The notes under the pieces: model-generated
The model's database searches: none
Told to the model about the DNA's origin: nothing
What the model saw: only the letters and a program-made list of their open reading frames with translations
Assembly (NCBI RefSeq): GCF_000691805.2
Contig: NZ_DF820489.1
Coordinates: forward strand, 62,001-126,000
DNA from: Weissella oryzae SG25
GTDB taxonomy: Bacteria > Bacillota > Bacilli > Lactobacillales > Lactobacillaceae
DNA length: 64,000 nt
Direction: 5' to 3'
Made by a program: the position numbers and the translations under genes
Shown: piece by piece, positions 16,289 through 26,133 of the stretch
Layout: the number at the start of each line of letters is the position of its first letter
Numbering within the stretch: position 1 is the first letter of the stretch

Positions 16289-18327
16289 TATTTAAGATGC
16301 AAGCGTTGCGCTAAAGCAGTTGCTCGTGCACCAAACATTTCATAGCCTAACTTTGTTTTTAATGTTGCGATTCCATAGATTAACAATCCAATAAAACCAC
16401 CAAACAAGGTAATCAACAAGTTGCCTAGACGATCTGTATCAGCCACAAAATAAGCTAATGTACCTACAACCGGCCAAACAACTAAGTATAGAACCAAACT
16501 CCAGGTTAGCATCGTCATCAAAGGATAACTAAATTCTTGCCAAGAAATTGGGTACTTTTTAACTAAGCGCCGTACAGCAAAGAACAGACCGACTGCAAAG
16601 GCAAAAATTGTCGCCATCAAGGGGCCAATTCCAGCCAACCAGATGGTTAACGGAACTTGCAAGACTAATTTTACAACTATAATAATTGCTAACAAACGTA
16701 ACGTATACCGTAAATCACCAACACCTTGTAAAATTGCCAAGATAACCATGTACATCCCCAAAAATATCGCTGTATAAGAAGCATATTGTAAAATCAATAC
16801 GCCGTTAGTCACATCACTGGCTCCGTAAAATAAGATATAAAGTGGTCGTGCGACAGCTGCCATACCTAAAGTTGCCGGCAACATGACAAATGCCAATAAC
16901 TTTAATGCGTATTCAATTTGTTCGGCAATCACTTGTTTATTTCCAGCCGTCCGAGCCCGTGCAAGCATCGGTAAAGCTGTTTCAGACATTGCCACAGCTA
17001 ATGATACCACTAGCATTACTAACTTGTTTGAATTGAAAGAGAACTGCGCAAACATATTATCAATCAAATCATAACTAATTGAGGTAAACGAGCGCATGAT
17101 ATGAAAGAAAGTATATTGATCAATTACCTGCACCAATGAAATTGCCGAACCGGCCAAAACAATCGGTAGGGACTGACGTGCCATGCGAGCCAAAATATTG
17201 GCACTTGGTACAACAGTATCATCAGCATTATCAATAGTCCTTAAACTCTTACGACGTAAAACAATCCCAACTAACAAAACGATAATCCCAGCCAAAGCTC
17301 CCCAGAAAGCTGCCAAGGTTGACTGGACCGTAGCATCAACCCAATTTCCATGACCCACAACCATAATCCAATAGGTCATACCAAGCATGTAAGCCACGCG
17401 AATCAATTGTTCAATAAACTGTGATAATGCCGAAATTCCCATAAACTCAAAGCCTTGAACATAACCACGAAGCATTGACAGAATTGGAATAATCAAGACA
17501 GCCGCTGCTAGAGCATGCAAGACCGGCACAACATTGGTATGTCCTTGTGAAAGCAGGGGCGCTAATACATAGAGCAGCCCACCAACCACTAACCCTAAAA
17601 TAGCACCTAAAACTAAGGAAGAATGGTACACCTTGCGCACCATACGCAATTGCTTTTTAGCATGGTATTCAGCAACCAACCTAGATAATACATTTGGTAA
17701 ACCAGCCGTTGCAATAATTAGAAAGACGCTATAAATTTGATATCCTTGTGCATAAAGTGAATTCGCACTAGTTGAATAGGTAGCACCAATCATTGCTACC
17801 CAAGGAATAATATAGAGCGCACCTAAGATTCGTGATGCAATTCCACCAATCGTCATCCAAAGCGACCCGCGCAACATCCGACTGCTTGCTGATTGTTGCT
17901 TTTTTAACTCATGCCGTTCTTCTTGCCTCCGAATTGTCCCCTGCTCAGTACCCACTTCATCCGGCGCATAAGTTGCAAGAGAAGCCTGGGCAAGCAATTG
18001 TGCTTGTTCCTCTAAGCTTGTCGCTTCTTGCTCACTAGGTATTTGAGCTGAGTGTTCAGCAAGTCCTACTTTATTTGTTGGATTAGTCAAATGGGGAATT
18101 GGCTTAGCAAATGGGTCTGGTACTTCGACAACCTCAATTTTTGCATCATCTGTCTGAGGAACTGCTGTCCTATCACTTTTAATTGCATGGTCAACGATTC
18201 CATCCGGCTTCGCACCAATAATTTCATTTACCGGCACCCCATCAAGCAAAGCACGTAACTCTTGATACGTTAAATCACGGCGAAAAGGGGCTTGTTCCGA
18301 TTGCGGTTGGTGTTCATCATCTGCCAT
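16288..18327 (-). CDS. MurJ/YtgP-like oligosaccharide flippase with cytoplasmic N-terminal extension
   Basis: Polysaccharide-biosynthesis membrane protein of the MVF/MATE-like flippase superfamily, likely moving lipid-linked cell-wall precursors across the membrane. After residue ~150 there are about 14 hydrophobic helices, starting with RMLRGSLWMTIGGIASRILGAL, the usual start of YtgP-type MurJ proteins (~530-540 residues). The 679-residue length comes from an extra ~150-residue acidic, glutamine-rich, low-complexity N-terminus. The ATG follows AAAGGAG at 8 nt. Known YtgP proteins complement MurJ, so lipid II flipping is the best guess. Confidence 0.87.
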   Translation of the reverse strand: MADDEHQPQSEQAPFRRDLTYQELRALLDGVPVNEIIGAKPDGIVDHAIKSDRTAVPQTDDAKIEVVEVPDPFAKPIPHLTNPTNKVGLAEHSAQIPSEQEATSLEEQAQLLAQASLATYAPDEVGTEQGTIRRQEERHELKKQQSASSRMLRGSLWMTIGGIASRILGALYIIPWVAMIGATYSTSANSLYAQGYQIYSVFLIIATAGLPNVLSRLVAEYHAKKQLRMVRKVYHSSLVLGAILGLVVGGLLYVLAPLLSQGHTNVVPVLHALAAAVLIIPILSMLRGYVQGFEFMGISALSQFIEQLIRVAYMLGMTYWIMVVGHGNWVDATVQSTLAAFWGALAGIIVLLVGIVLRRKSLRTIDNADDTVVPSANILARMARQSLPIVLAGSAISLVQVIDQYTFFHIMRSFTSISYDLIDNMFAQFSFNSNKLVMLVVSLAVAMSETALPMLARARTAGNKQVIAEQIEYALKLLAFVMLPATLGMAAVARPLYILFYGASDVTNGVLILQYASYTAIFLGMYMVILAILQGVGDLRYTLRLLAIIIVVKLVLQVPLTIWLAGIGPLMATIFAFAVGLFFAVRRLVKKYPISWQEFSYPLMTMLTWSLVLYLVVWPVVGTLAYFVADTDRLGNLLITLFGGFIGLLIYGIATLKTKLGYEMFGARATALAQRLHLK

Positions 18328-18361
18328 TTTCCGCTCTCCTTTACTAAAACATAACCTTAAA

Positions 18362-18434
18362 TGACGCTACACAGACTCGAACTGTGATCTAAGACTTAGG
18401 AGGTCCTTGTTCTATCCTGTTGAACTATAGCGCC
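18362..18434 (-). tRNA. tRNA-Arg (anticodon CCT)
   Basis: 73-nt cloverleaf on the minus strand: acceptor stem GGCGCTA/TAGCGTC, anticodon loop CTCCTAA (CCU, reading AGG), T-arm ACAGTTCGAGTCTGT. CCA is not encoded. Confidence 0.95.
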
Positions 18435-18546
18435 GATAATCATATCTTGTAATTATCTATTATATGTGAATAAACTGCAAGGGCTCCCCTTAAAAACTTA
18501 GCCTTCCTTTATAACTTTAATCTCTAACAGAAAGTACCCACAACAC

Positions 18547-18580
18547 AAAAAAGGCGTTGATTAAATTAACCAACGCCTTT
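18547..18580 (-). terminator. intrinsic terminator of leuS
   Basis: AAAGGCGTTG pairs with CAACGCCTTT, followed by a T-run on the minus strand. Confidence 0.85.
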
Positions 18581-18586
18581 AAATAT

Positions 18587-21004
18587 TTAGATAACTACAT
18601 TGACTAGTTTACCTGGTACGGCGATTACCTTTTTAGGTTCTGCCCCAGCTAGTTGTTTGATAATTGCTTCTTGTTCTAACGCCAAACGAATCATTTCTGA
18701 ACGGTCAGTATCTGCTGCAACTACCATCTTACCGCGTAGCTTACCGTTGACCTGCAAAATAATTTCCAACTCATCGGAAACCAAAGCAGCTTCATCATAT
18801 TCTGGCCAAGCAGCATAAGCAAGCACTACATCCTTATGCAATAGACTCCACAATTCTTCGGTCATATGTGGCGCAATTGGATTCAATAGCTTGATAAAGC
18901 CTTCCATGTATTCAACTGGTACGGCATCAACCTTGTACAAATCATTGATGAAAATCATCATTTGTGAAATTGCGGTGTTAAAGCGCAAGTTCTCATAATC
19001 ATCAGTAACTTTCTTAACCGTTTCGTTATAGCTCTTGGTTAACTTACCGTCATTGACCGTCGTAATATGATCACGAAGCTTACCTTCATCGTCAACAAAG
19101 GCTCGCCAAACACGATCCAACCAACGACGTGATCCAGATAGGCCATCAACTGACCAAGCAATTGATTGTTCTAAAGGCCCCATAAACATTTCGTAAAGGC
19201 GCAAAGTATCTGCCCCATACTCTTCAACAACGTCATCTGGATTAACAACATTACCCTTAGACTTTGACATCTTCTCATGGTTTTCACCCAAAATCATACC
19301 TTGGTTGGCAAGCTTTTGGAATGGTTCCTTCGTGTGAACAATGCCCAAATCATACAAGACTTTATGCCAGAAACGAGCATATAGCAAATGCAAAACCGCA
19401 TGTTCCGCACCACCAACATATAGATCAACATTCTTCCAGTAAGCTTCTGCCTCAGGACTAACTAAATTATCTTCGTTGTGTGGATCCATGTAACGTAGAT
19501 AGTACCAAGATGAACCAGCCCACTGTGGCATCGTATTGGTTTCGCGCTTACCCTTACGACCGTTTTCATCAACAACATTCACCCAGTCGTCAACATTAAC
19601 CAATGGTGATTCACCGGTTCCTGAAGGCAAGATGTTATCAACATGTGGTAGACGCAATGGTAATTCATCCTCTGGAACTAATGATTTAGTACCATCTTCC
19701 CAGTGAATAACTGGAATTGGTTCACCCCAGTATCGTTGTCGTGAGAAAATCCAATCACGAAGTCGGTAATTGACCTTTTTGTGACCAACGCCCGCCTTTT
19801 CAACCCAATCAAGAGCCTTAGTTAGTGCATCGGCCTTATCCAAGCCATCAAGGAAGTCTGAATTGATATGCAAGCCGTCTCCCGTGTAGACTTCCTTACT
19901 AATATCACCACCAGCCACTACTTGACGCATTGGCAAATCGTACTTTGTGGCAAATTCATAATCACGTGAATCATGCGCTGGTACTGCCATAACTGCACCA
20001 GTACCATATGAAGCCAAAACATAATCAGCTACCCAGATTGGTAGCTTTTCGCCATTAATTGGGTTAATTGCATAAGCCCCAGTAAAGGCTCCAGACTTGT
20101 CTTTATTTAAATCAGTCCGTTCAAGATCTGACTTTGAGGCAATTGCTTGCTTGAAAGCTTCAACGGCTGGCTTTTGCTCAGCTGTAACAATCTTTTCAAC
20201 TAATTCATGTTCTGGTGCCAAGACTAGGTAAGTAACCCCAAATAAAGTATCTGCACGCGTCGTAAAGACCTCAACTGCTTGGTCAGCTTGTCCTTCTACC
20301 TTAAAGTTAATTGCTGCCCCCACTGAACGACCAATCCAGTTACGTTGTTGTTCTTTAATCGCATCTGGCCAATCCAAATCATCCAAATCGTCTAATAAAC
20401 GGTCTGCATATTCGGTAATTTTTAAAGCCCATTGACGCATTGGAACTCGATAAACCGGGAATCCGCCACGCTCAGTCTTACCATCAATAATTTCTTCATT
20501 AGCAACCACGACACCACCATTGTAATCTGGTGCCCAGTTAACCATAATTTCATCTTCATAAGCTAAACCGCGCTTATAAAGTTGTTCAAAAATCCATTGG
20601 GTCCACTTATAGTACCTTGGATCAGTTGTGTTTACTTCTCTCGACCAGTCATACGACAAGCCTAATGTTTTCATTTGACGACGGAAATTTTTAACATTCT
20701 CGCCAGTAACTTCTCGTGGATCTGAACCAGTCTTGATTGCGTATTCTTCGGTTGGCAAACCAAAAGCATCAAAACCCATGGGATGCAAAACATTAAAGCC
20801 TTGCATTCGCTTCATTCGAGCGACAATATCCGTTGCGGTGTAACCCTCCGGATGACCAACGTGTAGCCCTTGACCTGATGGGAAGGGAAACATATCCATC
20901 ACGAAAAATTTTTCTTTATCCGTTGCTGTTGATGTCTTAAATGTCTGATTTTCTTCCCAGTAATGTTGCCACTTTTTTTCCAGTTCTTTGTGTTGATAAG
21001 CCAT
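18587..21004 (-). CDS. leuS: leucyl-tRNA synthetase
   Basis: Charges tRNA-Leu with leucine. Class I signatures: [20 protein letters not shown] near residue 40-60 (HIGH equivalent HVGH) and [10 protein letters not shown] near residue 575. The CP1 editing domain includes the threonine-rich [13 protein letters not shown] region. At 805 residues it has the usual bacterial length. The ATG follows GAGGTAACTAGGT. Unlike tyrS in this window, the short upstream gap shows no T-box element. Confidence 0.98.
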   Translation of the reverse strand: MAYQHKELEKKWQHYWEENQTFKTSTATDKEKFFVMDMFPFPSGQGLHVGHPEGYTATDIVARMKRMQGFNVLHPMGFDAFGLPTEEYAIKTGSDPREVTGENVKNFRRQMKTLGLSYDWSREVNTTDPRYYKWTQWIFEQLYKRGLAYEDEIMVNWAPDYNGGVVVANEEIIDGKTERGGFPVYRVPMRQWALKITEYADRLLDDLDDLDWPDAIKEQQRNWIGRSVGAAINFKVEGQADQAVEVFTTRADTLFGVTYLVLAPEHELVEKIVTAEQKPAVEAFKQAIASKSDLERTDLNKDKSGAFTGAYAINPINGEKLPIWVADYVLASYGTGAVMAVPAHDSRDYEFATKYDLPMRQVVAGGDISKEVYTGDGLHINSDFLDGLDKADALTKALDWVEKAGVGHKKVNYRLRDWIFSRQRYWGEPIPVIHWEDGTKSLVPEDELPLRLPHVDNILPSGTGESPLVNVDDWVNVVDENGRKGKRETNTMPQWAGSSWYYLRYMDPHNEDNLVSPEAEAYWKNVDLYVGGAEHAVLHLLYARFWHKVLYDLGIVHTKEPFQKLANQGMILGENHEKMSKSKGNVVNPDDVVEEYGADTLRLYEMFMGPLEQSIAWSVDGLSGSRRWLDRVWRAFVDDEGKLRDHITTVNDGKLTKSYNETVKKVTDDYENLRFNTAISQMMIFINDLYKVDAVPVEYMEGFIKLLNPIAPHMTEELWSLLHKDVVLAYAAWPEYDEAALVSDELEIILQVNGKLRGKMVVAADTDRSEMIRLALEQEAIIKQLAGAEPKKVIAVPGKLVNVVI

Positions 21005-21147
21005 ACCTAGTTACCTCACTTTAATTATTTAATGCTAACAAAATTATTTGATACTTTCAAGCCGATTTAGCCTGTACAAAGCCGGGCAAATTAGTGTTTT
21101 ATGCTACAATAAGTTAAGTTTATTTTTAGGAATATAGGTTTCTTATT

Positions 21148-21798
21148 ATGCGAAGATTTGACTACTTTCAGTTGGGCCTTGCGTTAACTGGCTTGTTAGT
21201 CTTTATTACACTAGCCGCTGGCCTTTACTTGCAACTTCCCTACGTCAATTACATAGACCAATTAGGCTTCCACTTAATCTACCAGCACCATAGTCCAGAG
21301 GCTACTTGGTTTTTTTACAATGCTACCCGTGCTGGCAATCCTAAGTGGACTAGTCTGGTAATGATTGTTACAACGGTAATTTCCATCATCATCAAAAAAT
21401 ATGATGTTACCGCCTTTATCGTTTTAAACGTTGGTGTTTTCGGTCTTGGCGTTATGGCCCTATTAAAGATTCTTTTTGAGCGTGCGCGACCAGCTCTCTT
21501 TCAGTTAGTTCCAGCTCATGGCCCCTCTTTTCCATCTGGCCATTCAATGAACGCTATCCTATTATATGGTTCAATTATCATTTTGCTCCACTACTATATG
21601 GAGAAACGACCAATTCGCTTAGTTTTAATCTGGTTCTTTGCAATCTTAATTATCATTATTCCAATTAGTCGTGTTTACTTAGGTGTACACTACCTAAGTG
21701 ACATTCTTGCCGGCATGGGGCTTAGTGGTTTCTTACTAATTATGTCTAAAGAATTCATTTTTAAATATCGTACTCGGGAGGTTTTTGAACATGCGTAG
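21148..21798 (+). CDS. PAP2-family membrane phosphatase
   Basis: Integral membrane lipid phosphatase (phosphatidic acid or undecaprenyl pyrophosphate phosphatase type), 216 residues with about six helices. The three catalytic motifs are present: KILFERARP, PSGHS and SRVYLGVHYLSD. The active site faces the outside, as in YodM/BcrC-like enzymes, so recycling of undecaprenyl pyrophosphate is a reasonable guess. It overlaps the next gene by 8 bp, so the two are translationally linked. A second PAP2 gene is at 55590-56240. Confidence 0.9.
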   Translation: MRRFDYFQLGLALTGLLVFITLAAGLYLQLPYVNYIDQLGFHLIYQHHSPEATWFFYNATRAGNPKWTSLVMIVTTVISIIIKKYDVTAFIVLNVGVFGLGVMALLKILFERARPALFQLVPAHGPSFPSGHSMNAILLYGSIIILLHYYMEKRPIRLVLIWFFAILIIIIPISRVYLGVHYLSDILAGMGLSGFLLIMSKEFIFKYRTREVFEHA

Positions 21799-22303
21799 CC
21801 CACAAGACTTAATCCAGATGATTATTGGTGAGTATTTACAGGCCGGTGATTTGGCCATTGATAGTAATATCAAAGCTGGTGATATTACCCGTTTCCTTGC
21901 GGCGCGGGTTGGCGATGACGGTCACGTTATCAGCTTTTCACCTGATAAAGCAGCCATTGATGCAGTTGCAAGTTCACTCTTTTTGAGTGGTTTAACCGCA
22001 CGGGTCGAATTAATCCATCGTGACATTAGCGCCTTGGCTGAATATCTTGATCCAACTGAACCGATTGGCCTTATCATGACCCAAACCGATGAGCATACTG
22101 ATTTTGACCAATTAGCTCAAACAATGCGTACAGCCTTATTGGCACTGAAAAAGAATGGTTTATTGGTAATTATTGGTTATCAGCCGGCAAAGTTCGCTTC
22201 GCTCAAAACTTTTGCCGCCAAACTGCCTAGTGAAAGTTTTGATGCCCAAATTTATCAATCCCTACAAAGCGATGAAACAACTCTAATCATTCAAAGACGC
22301 TAA
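21791..22303 (+). CDS. degenerate class I methyltransferase-like protein (YtqB-like fold)
   Basis: 170 residues resembling the YtqB/rRNA-methylase-like family (PF06962) in layout: glycine loop region near residue 25, an FSPDKAAIDA stretch where the family has FDIQ, and LLALKKNGLLVIIGYQ in the later strand. However, the glycine-rich motif reads DSNIKAGDITRFLA instead of DATxGNGxDT, and the conserved NLGYLPGGD is absent, so SAM binding is doubtful. Start ATG 21791 is 9 nt after GGGAGG, inside the end of the PAP2 gene. The family assignment is from pattern only. Confidence 0.55.
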   Translation: MRSPQDLIQMIIGEYLQAGDLAIDSNIKAGDITRFLAARVGDDGHVISFSPDKAAIDAVASSLFLSGLTARVELIHRDISALAEYLDPTEPIGLIMTQTDEHTDFDQLAQTMRTALLALKKNGLLVIIGYQPAKFASLKTFAAKLPSESFDAQIYQSLQSDETTLIIQRR

Positions 22304-22308
22304 ATAAT

Positions 22309-22340
22309 AAAAGGACGGACAAGTTTGTCCGTCCTTTTTT
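22309..22340. terminator. bidirectional terminator between convergent genes
   Basis: Perfect stem AAGGACGGAC/GTCCGTCCTT with T-runs on both strands. Confidence 0.88.
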
Positions 22341-22341
22341 A

Positions 22342-23718
22342 TTATTTATTTGGTTCAAACACAGCAATTGACTCAACGTGTGCTGTTTGTGGAAACTGAT
22401 CAACCGGCAAAATATCACCTTTTAAGTGGTACCCATGATCTAATAGATAGCGGGCATCGCGAGCTGCGCTTTCCGGATTACAAGAAACGTAAACAAACCG
22501 ACTCGGCCGCATCATAATCACTGCATCCATTAGTTCAATTGTTAAGCCCTTGCGTGGCGGATCAACAAAAATCACATCGGCAGGCATTCCGGCTTTGGCC
22601 CATTCTTGCATTTTAGCTGGGGCATCGCCAACTTCAAAATTAGCATTGGTAATATGGTTTTGCGCTTTGTTTTCTTGTGCATCCGCGACGGCACGTTCAA
22701 CAATTTCAACACCTAAGACCGCTTTCACCTTACTGGCAACCGTCAAACCAATTGTACCAATACCAGAATAAGCATCGATCACTGTGTCGCTTGGCTTCAA
22801 CTCTGCTTTTTGGGCCGCTAGCTCATACAAAACTTCTGTGGTCTGTGGATTAACTTGATAGAAAGAATTAGGCCCAATATTAAACTCAATTCCTAGCAAA
22901 GTATCACTAATTGAATTCTTTCCCCACAACGTTCGGTTATCTCCAGATAGCTGCGCATGTAATTTACGTGGATTATGATTCAAAATCAAGCTCTTTAAGC
23001 CAGGTACATTTTTTACAATATCAGCCACAACCCCGGCTTCATTGGTAAAACTAGGGCTTTGAGTTACCAAAACCACCATAATTTCACCACTATAATAGCC
23101 ACGACGTACCATGATATATCGGAACTCACCCTTATGCTCATCATCCATATAAACACTAATATGATGTTTATCTAAGACCTCTCGCACCAAACCAATCGTG
23201 CGATCAATCTCTGGATCATTTACATAATAATCGTTTAATGGCACAATCTCGCCCCGCGTCCGTCGCCGAATAAAGCCAGTTAATAAATGTCCTTCAATGT
23301 ATTGCAAGGGCACAATCGTTTTATTACGGTAGTGGTGCGGTTCATCCATCCCAATGGTTGGCGCAACTTCAACTTCAATCTGTTCTTTGGCATAAAGCCG
23401 TTTAATTTGCTGGCGCTTTAAGGCTAATTGCCCGGCATAACTCATATTAATGTAGGGTGCGATCCCAACCTCTAACAGATAGGCATGATCAGAATCAATC
23501 CGATTTTTTGAAGCCTTAATTACCTCAATTAACGTTGCTCGGCTAAAATAGCGATTCACTTGTGTTATTTCATAGCGAATTTCTTCACCTTCAAAGGCAT
23601 TGGGTACCAAAACTTCGTAGTCATTTAAATTAATTACTCCCTGACCCGAATACCTAACTTCTTCTACGGTGCCCACATACTGTTGATGTAACTTCACCGG
23701 TATCATTACTTTTTTCAC
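22342..23718 (-). CDS. rlmD: 23S rRNA uracil-C5 methyltransferase, RlmCD/TrmA family
   Basis: Methylates uracil-C5 in 23S rRNA (U747/U1939 in Gram-positive RlmCD). Order: TRAM domain (residues ~10-65), central domain, then the SAM-dependent catalytic domain with DAYSGIGTIGL, DPPRKGL and the nucleophile cysteine in YVSCNP. Many homologues bind a 4Fe-4S cluster through a CGGCQ-like motif after the TRAM domain; here that region reads GIAPYINMSY with no cysteine. I choose GTG 23718, about 10 nt after GAGGAG, giving 458 residues; the GTG at 23736 overlaps the ribosome-binding site. Confidence 0.93.
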   Translation of the reverse strand: MKKVMIPVKLHQQYVGTVEEVRYSGQGVINLNDYEVLVPNAFEGEEIRYEITQVNRYFSRATLIEVIKASKNRIDSDHAYLLEVGIAPYINMSYAGQLALKRQQIKRLYAKEQIEVEVAPTIGMDEPHHYRNKTIVPLQYIEGHLLTGFIRRRTRGEIVPLNDYYVNDPEIDRTIGLVREVLDKHHISVYMDDEHKGEFRYIMVRRGYYSGEIMVVLVTQSPSFTNEAGVVADIVKNVPGLKSLILNHNPRKLHAQLSGDNRTLWGKNSISDTLLGIEFNIGPNSFYQVNPQTTEVLYELAAQKAELKPSDTVIDAYSGIGTIGLTVASKVKAVLGVEIVERAVADAQENKAQNHITNANFEVGDAPAKMQEWAKAGMPADVIFVDPPRKGLTIELMDAVIMMRPSRFVYVSCNPESAARDARYLLDHGYHLKGDILPVDQFPQTAHVESIAVFEPNK

Positions 23719-24103
23719 TAGGCTTTTACTCCTCACTGCTTGATTATTTTACTGACCTACTAAGCAGTATGCTATGTTTTTATTTCATTAGTTAATTAGT
23801 CTCGTACTATCCTACCACATAGTTATTATAGCAAAGTCACTAAAGTGTTTAGCGTTGACATAATCTTGCAGATTTAACCAGTTAAAACAATGATTTTACC
23901 TGACTTAAATCACGATTGGTTTTGAGTTTAATCAGGCAAAGCCTTTACTTTCTAAATATACACATTTTATTTTAATCTATCATATAGTATCAAAAACTTG
24001 AAATTTAATGTAAAACGTTTTACAACATAGATATGGCTATTATAAATAGTTGCCAGGCCATCTAAATATACAGTAATATTTTACGTTACCCGGGGAGAAT
24101 GAC
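23719..24103. other. intergenic region, AT-rich, no gene seen
   Basis: About 385 bp between rlmD and a small plus-strand gene. It holds a 16-bp perfect palindrome (24010-24025) and a TATAAA-like -10 near 24038, but no ORF with a ribosome-binding site. Confidence 0.5.
24010..24025 (+). promoter_or_regulatory. 16-bp perfect palindrome, LacI-type operator
   Basis: TGTAAAACGTTTTACA contains the same 12-bp core (TAAAACGTTTTA) as the operators at rpiA and the nucleoside operon. It stands about 80 bp upstream of the 67-residue gene and just before a TATAAA -10-like box. Confidence 0.5.
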
Positions 24104-24307
24104 ATGGTAAAAGAACTAAAAACTGACGCGACTGTCCGTCGTGCTGTCAATAATTATTATCGTAAGCTAACGGCTTATGACCGTACTAAACAACAATCAC
24201 ACACTTTTGTTCGTAAACATGCTCACTTAGAAGATATTGAAGAATTAATCAGACTATACAATGAAGCTCATAATAGTGACTTGGAATTATTGAATATTAA
24301 TGATTAG
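24104..24307 (+). CDS. small charged hypothetical protein, 67 residues
   Basis: Mostly helical, highly charged 67-residue protein (RRAVNNYYRKLTAYDRTK; HLEDIEELIRLYNEAHNS) with no membrane segment. The ATG follows CGGGGAG at 6 nt. Preceded by a promoter region with the 16-bp palindrome, so it may be carbohydrate- or nucleoside-regulated. I do not recognise it. Confidence 0.65.
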   Translation: MVKELKTDATVRRAVNNYYRKLTAYDRTKQQSHTFVRKHAHLEDIEELIRLYNEAHNSDLELLNIND

Positions 24308-24462
24308 TTTTTTATTGATAAAATCTTTTCATCTGCCAATTTTGACGCCCAAGAGACTAATGTAAGCGCTTATTCACATTAAAATCACATTTATGTGCTA
24401 AGTTAAAATTAGGCTTTAAAAATACAACCACCATTACTTTCTTAGTCTAAAAGGAGTTAGCA

Positions 24463-24663
24463 ATGAGTAAATGGAGCATCTTTGGCTATTTTTTTATCAT
24501 GTTATCTAACATTGCCGGCGTCCTCTCGATACTATCTTCTGGGGATGCATATAGTATTAACTACAGTTTTATTATGGCCATTACGATGGTTATCATGTTA
24601 TTCTTAGCTCTACTCTTATTTTTAAAAAGTAGTAATGCTTCTTATATTGAAATAGAGCATTAA
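24463..24663 (+). CDS. small membrane protein, 66 residues
   Basis: Two hydrophobic helices (residues ~5-25 and ~33-55) with a short polar C-terminus. The ATG follows AAAGGAG at 7 nt. It lies between the 67-residue protein and the DUF805 protein; the three may form a loose cluster, but no terminator or overlap proves an operon. Function unknown. Confidence 0.65.
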   Translation: MSKWSIFGYFFIMLSNIAGVLSILSSGDAYSINYSFIMAITMVIMLFLALLLFLKSSNASYIEIEH

Positions 24664-24715
24664 ATTAACTGTTAGCCCATTTTTATGTTGTGGGTTACTT
24701 TTGTGGAGGCAAATA

Positions 24716-25081
24716 ATGTTTGCATCGTATAAACGTTTTTGGATTAATATTTTTAACTTTTCTGGTGTATCTAATCGGGCTGACTATTGGTGGCCGATTA
24801 TCATCAACTACATTATCGGCGGTGTAATAATCGCTATCGTACAGGCAAGTATTGGCCATTCAATTGATAACATTTACACCATTGGTGACCTATCAATCGC
24901 TTGGGAACGTAATCTAATTGTTTTAATCGTCTGGATTGCAACTTTATCGGTTCGTTTCCGTCGGCTACATGACACTAACCGGACTGGTTGGTGGGTTCTA
25001 CTAGACCTAATTCCAGTTGTTGGTACAATTTGGTTTTTCATACTAATGGTCCTACCTTCCAAGCCAAATCGCTGGCAATAA
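24716..25081 (+). CDS. DUF805 membrane protein
   Basis: 121-residue inner-membrane protein of the DUF805 family: FNFSGVSNRADYWW at the start, then three or four helices with the family signature RFRRLHDTNRTGWW and a final PSKPNRW. The function of the family is unknown. I choose ATG 24716, 6 nt after GGAGG; the TTG at 24701 contains the ribosome-binding site. The C-terminus is followed by a strong terminator. Confidence 0.9.
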   Translation: MFASYKRFWINIFNFSGVSNRADYWWPIIINYIIGGVIIAIVQASIGHSIDNIYTIGDLSIAWERNLIVLIVWIATLSVRFRRLHDTNRTGWWVLLDLIPVVGTIWFFILMVLPSKPNRWQ

Positions 25082-25089
25082 TAACCACA

Positions 25090-25130
25090 AAAAACCGCTG
25101 TAAGTATTAATTATGCTTACAGCGGTTTTT
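25090..25130. terminator. bidirectional terminator between DUF805 and nickel permease genes
   Basis: Perfect 14-bp stem AAAACCGCTGTAAG with its complement, T-runs on both sides. Confidence 0.88.
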
Positions 25131-25149
25131 GTAATGTCAATAAAATTCT

Positions 25150-26133
25150 TTAATTTAACTTAGCTGTTTGTACGCTTTTAGTAATAACATAAGCTAGCAA
25201 CCATAAGACAATAAAAGTACCCACTAAGATATAGCCAAATGAACTATAGTCAATATTTTGTAGTACGTTTAAAATCGAAATACTTGTTTTAAGTTTATCC
25301 GGTAAGAAATGAATTAACTCAGTCAGGCCAATCATCAAAGCCGAAAGTACCGAAACCGTTGTCACAATCAGATTGTAATACAATTTGCTATGTTCACTGG
25401 AGAAAGCCCAGCGATAAGCACCTGACATCATAACTGAATCGGTGGTATCCATCAAACACATTCCGGCTGCAAAAGAAATTGGTAAGACCAATACTGAGAG
25501 AAAATTGGTGTTAGCTGCAACTGCATTGGTTGAAAGGGTTAATAAAGCAATTTCTGTTGCTGTATCAAAGCCCAAGCCAAATAATAAACCAACAAAATAC
25601 ATTTGCCGAGCATGCTCAACAAATTTAAAAACTGAACTAAAAATAAAAGTCAGCGGTCCATTCATTGTCGGTAGTGGACTTGTACCTGGCTTTTTTTGTC
25701 GCATGCGCTTAAGTAAATTAATCAATACGACCAAGTTAAAAATCGCAATTCCAATTAAAAAACCACCCGATACAATCGTACCGATAATACTTCCAGTACG
25801 TTCAAAAAAAGGCAACTTTTGACTCGCCCATTTAACCGAAACAGCAATCAAAATTGACATCAGTAAAACAATTGTTGAATGCCCTAGCGAGAAATAAAAA
25901 CCGGTTCCCATGGGGGCTTTATCCTGGTGCACTAATTTCCTAACAGTATTATCAATTGCTGCAATATGATCTGCATCAAAAGCGTGGCGCAAGCCTAAAG
26001 TATAGGCTAGAATTGTTAAGCCCACAATTGTATGGTTACCTTTTATTTCCATTAAAATCAGCCCTAAAAAAAGGCCGTGCATAGCTAAAATAAAGCTATA
26101 ATATCCCCATGATTTTTTTATAAGTTTAGTCAT
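25150..26133 (-). CDS. HoxN/NixA (NiCoT) family nickel/cobalt permease
   Basis: High-affinity Ni2+/Co2+ importer with eight membrane helices. The NiCoT signature RHAFDADHIAAIDNT is present (residues ~50-64), followed by GFYFSLGHSTIV and LFGLGFDTATE, the three diagnostic motifs. Length 327 is usual. No nickel enzyme (urease or hydrogenase) is seen in the window, so the use of the metal is unclear. The ATG follows GGATGGG rather distantly. Confidence 0.93.
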   Translation of the reverse strand: MTKLIKKSWGYYSFILAMHGLFLGLILMEIKGNHTIVGLTILAYTLGLRHAFDADHIAAIDNTVRKLVHQDKAPMGTGFYFSLGHSTIVLLMSILIAVSVKWASQKLPFFERTGSIIGTIVSGGFLIGIAIFNLVVLINLLKRMRQKKPGTSPLPTMNGPLTFIFSSVFKFVEHARQMYFVGLLFGLGFDTATEIALLTLSTNAVAANTNFLSVLVLPISFAAGMCLMDTTDSVMMSGAYRWAFSSEHSKLYYNLIVTTVSVLSALMIGLTELIHFLPDKLKTSISILNVLQNIDYSSFGYILVGTFIVLWLLAYVITKSVQTAKLN

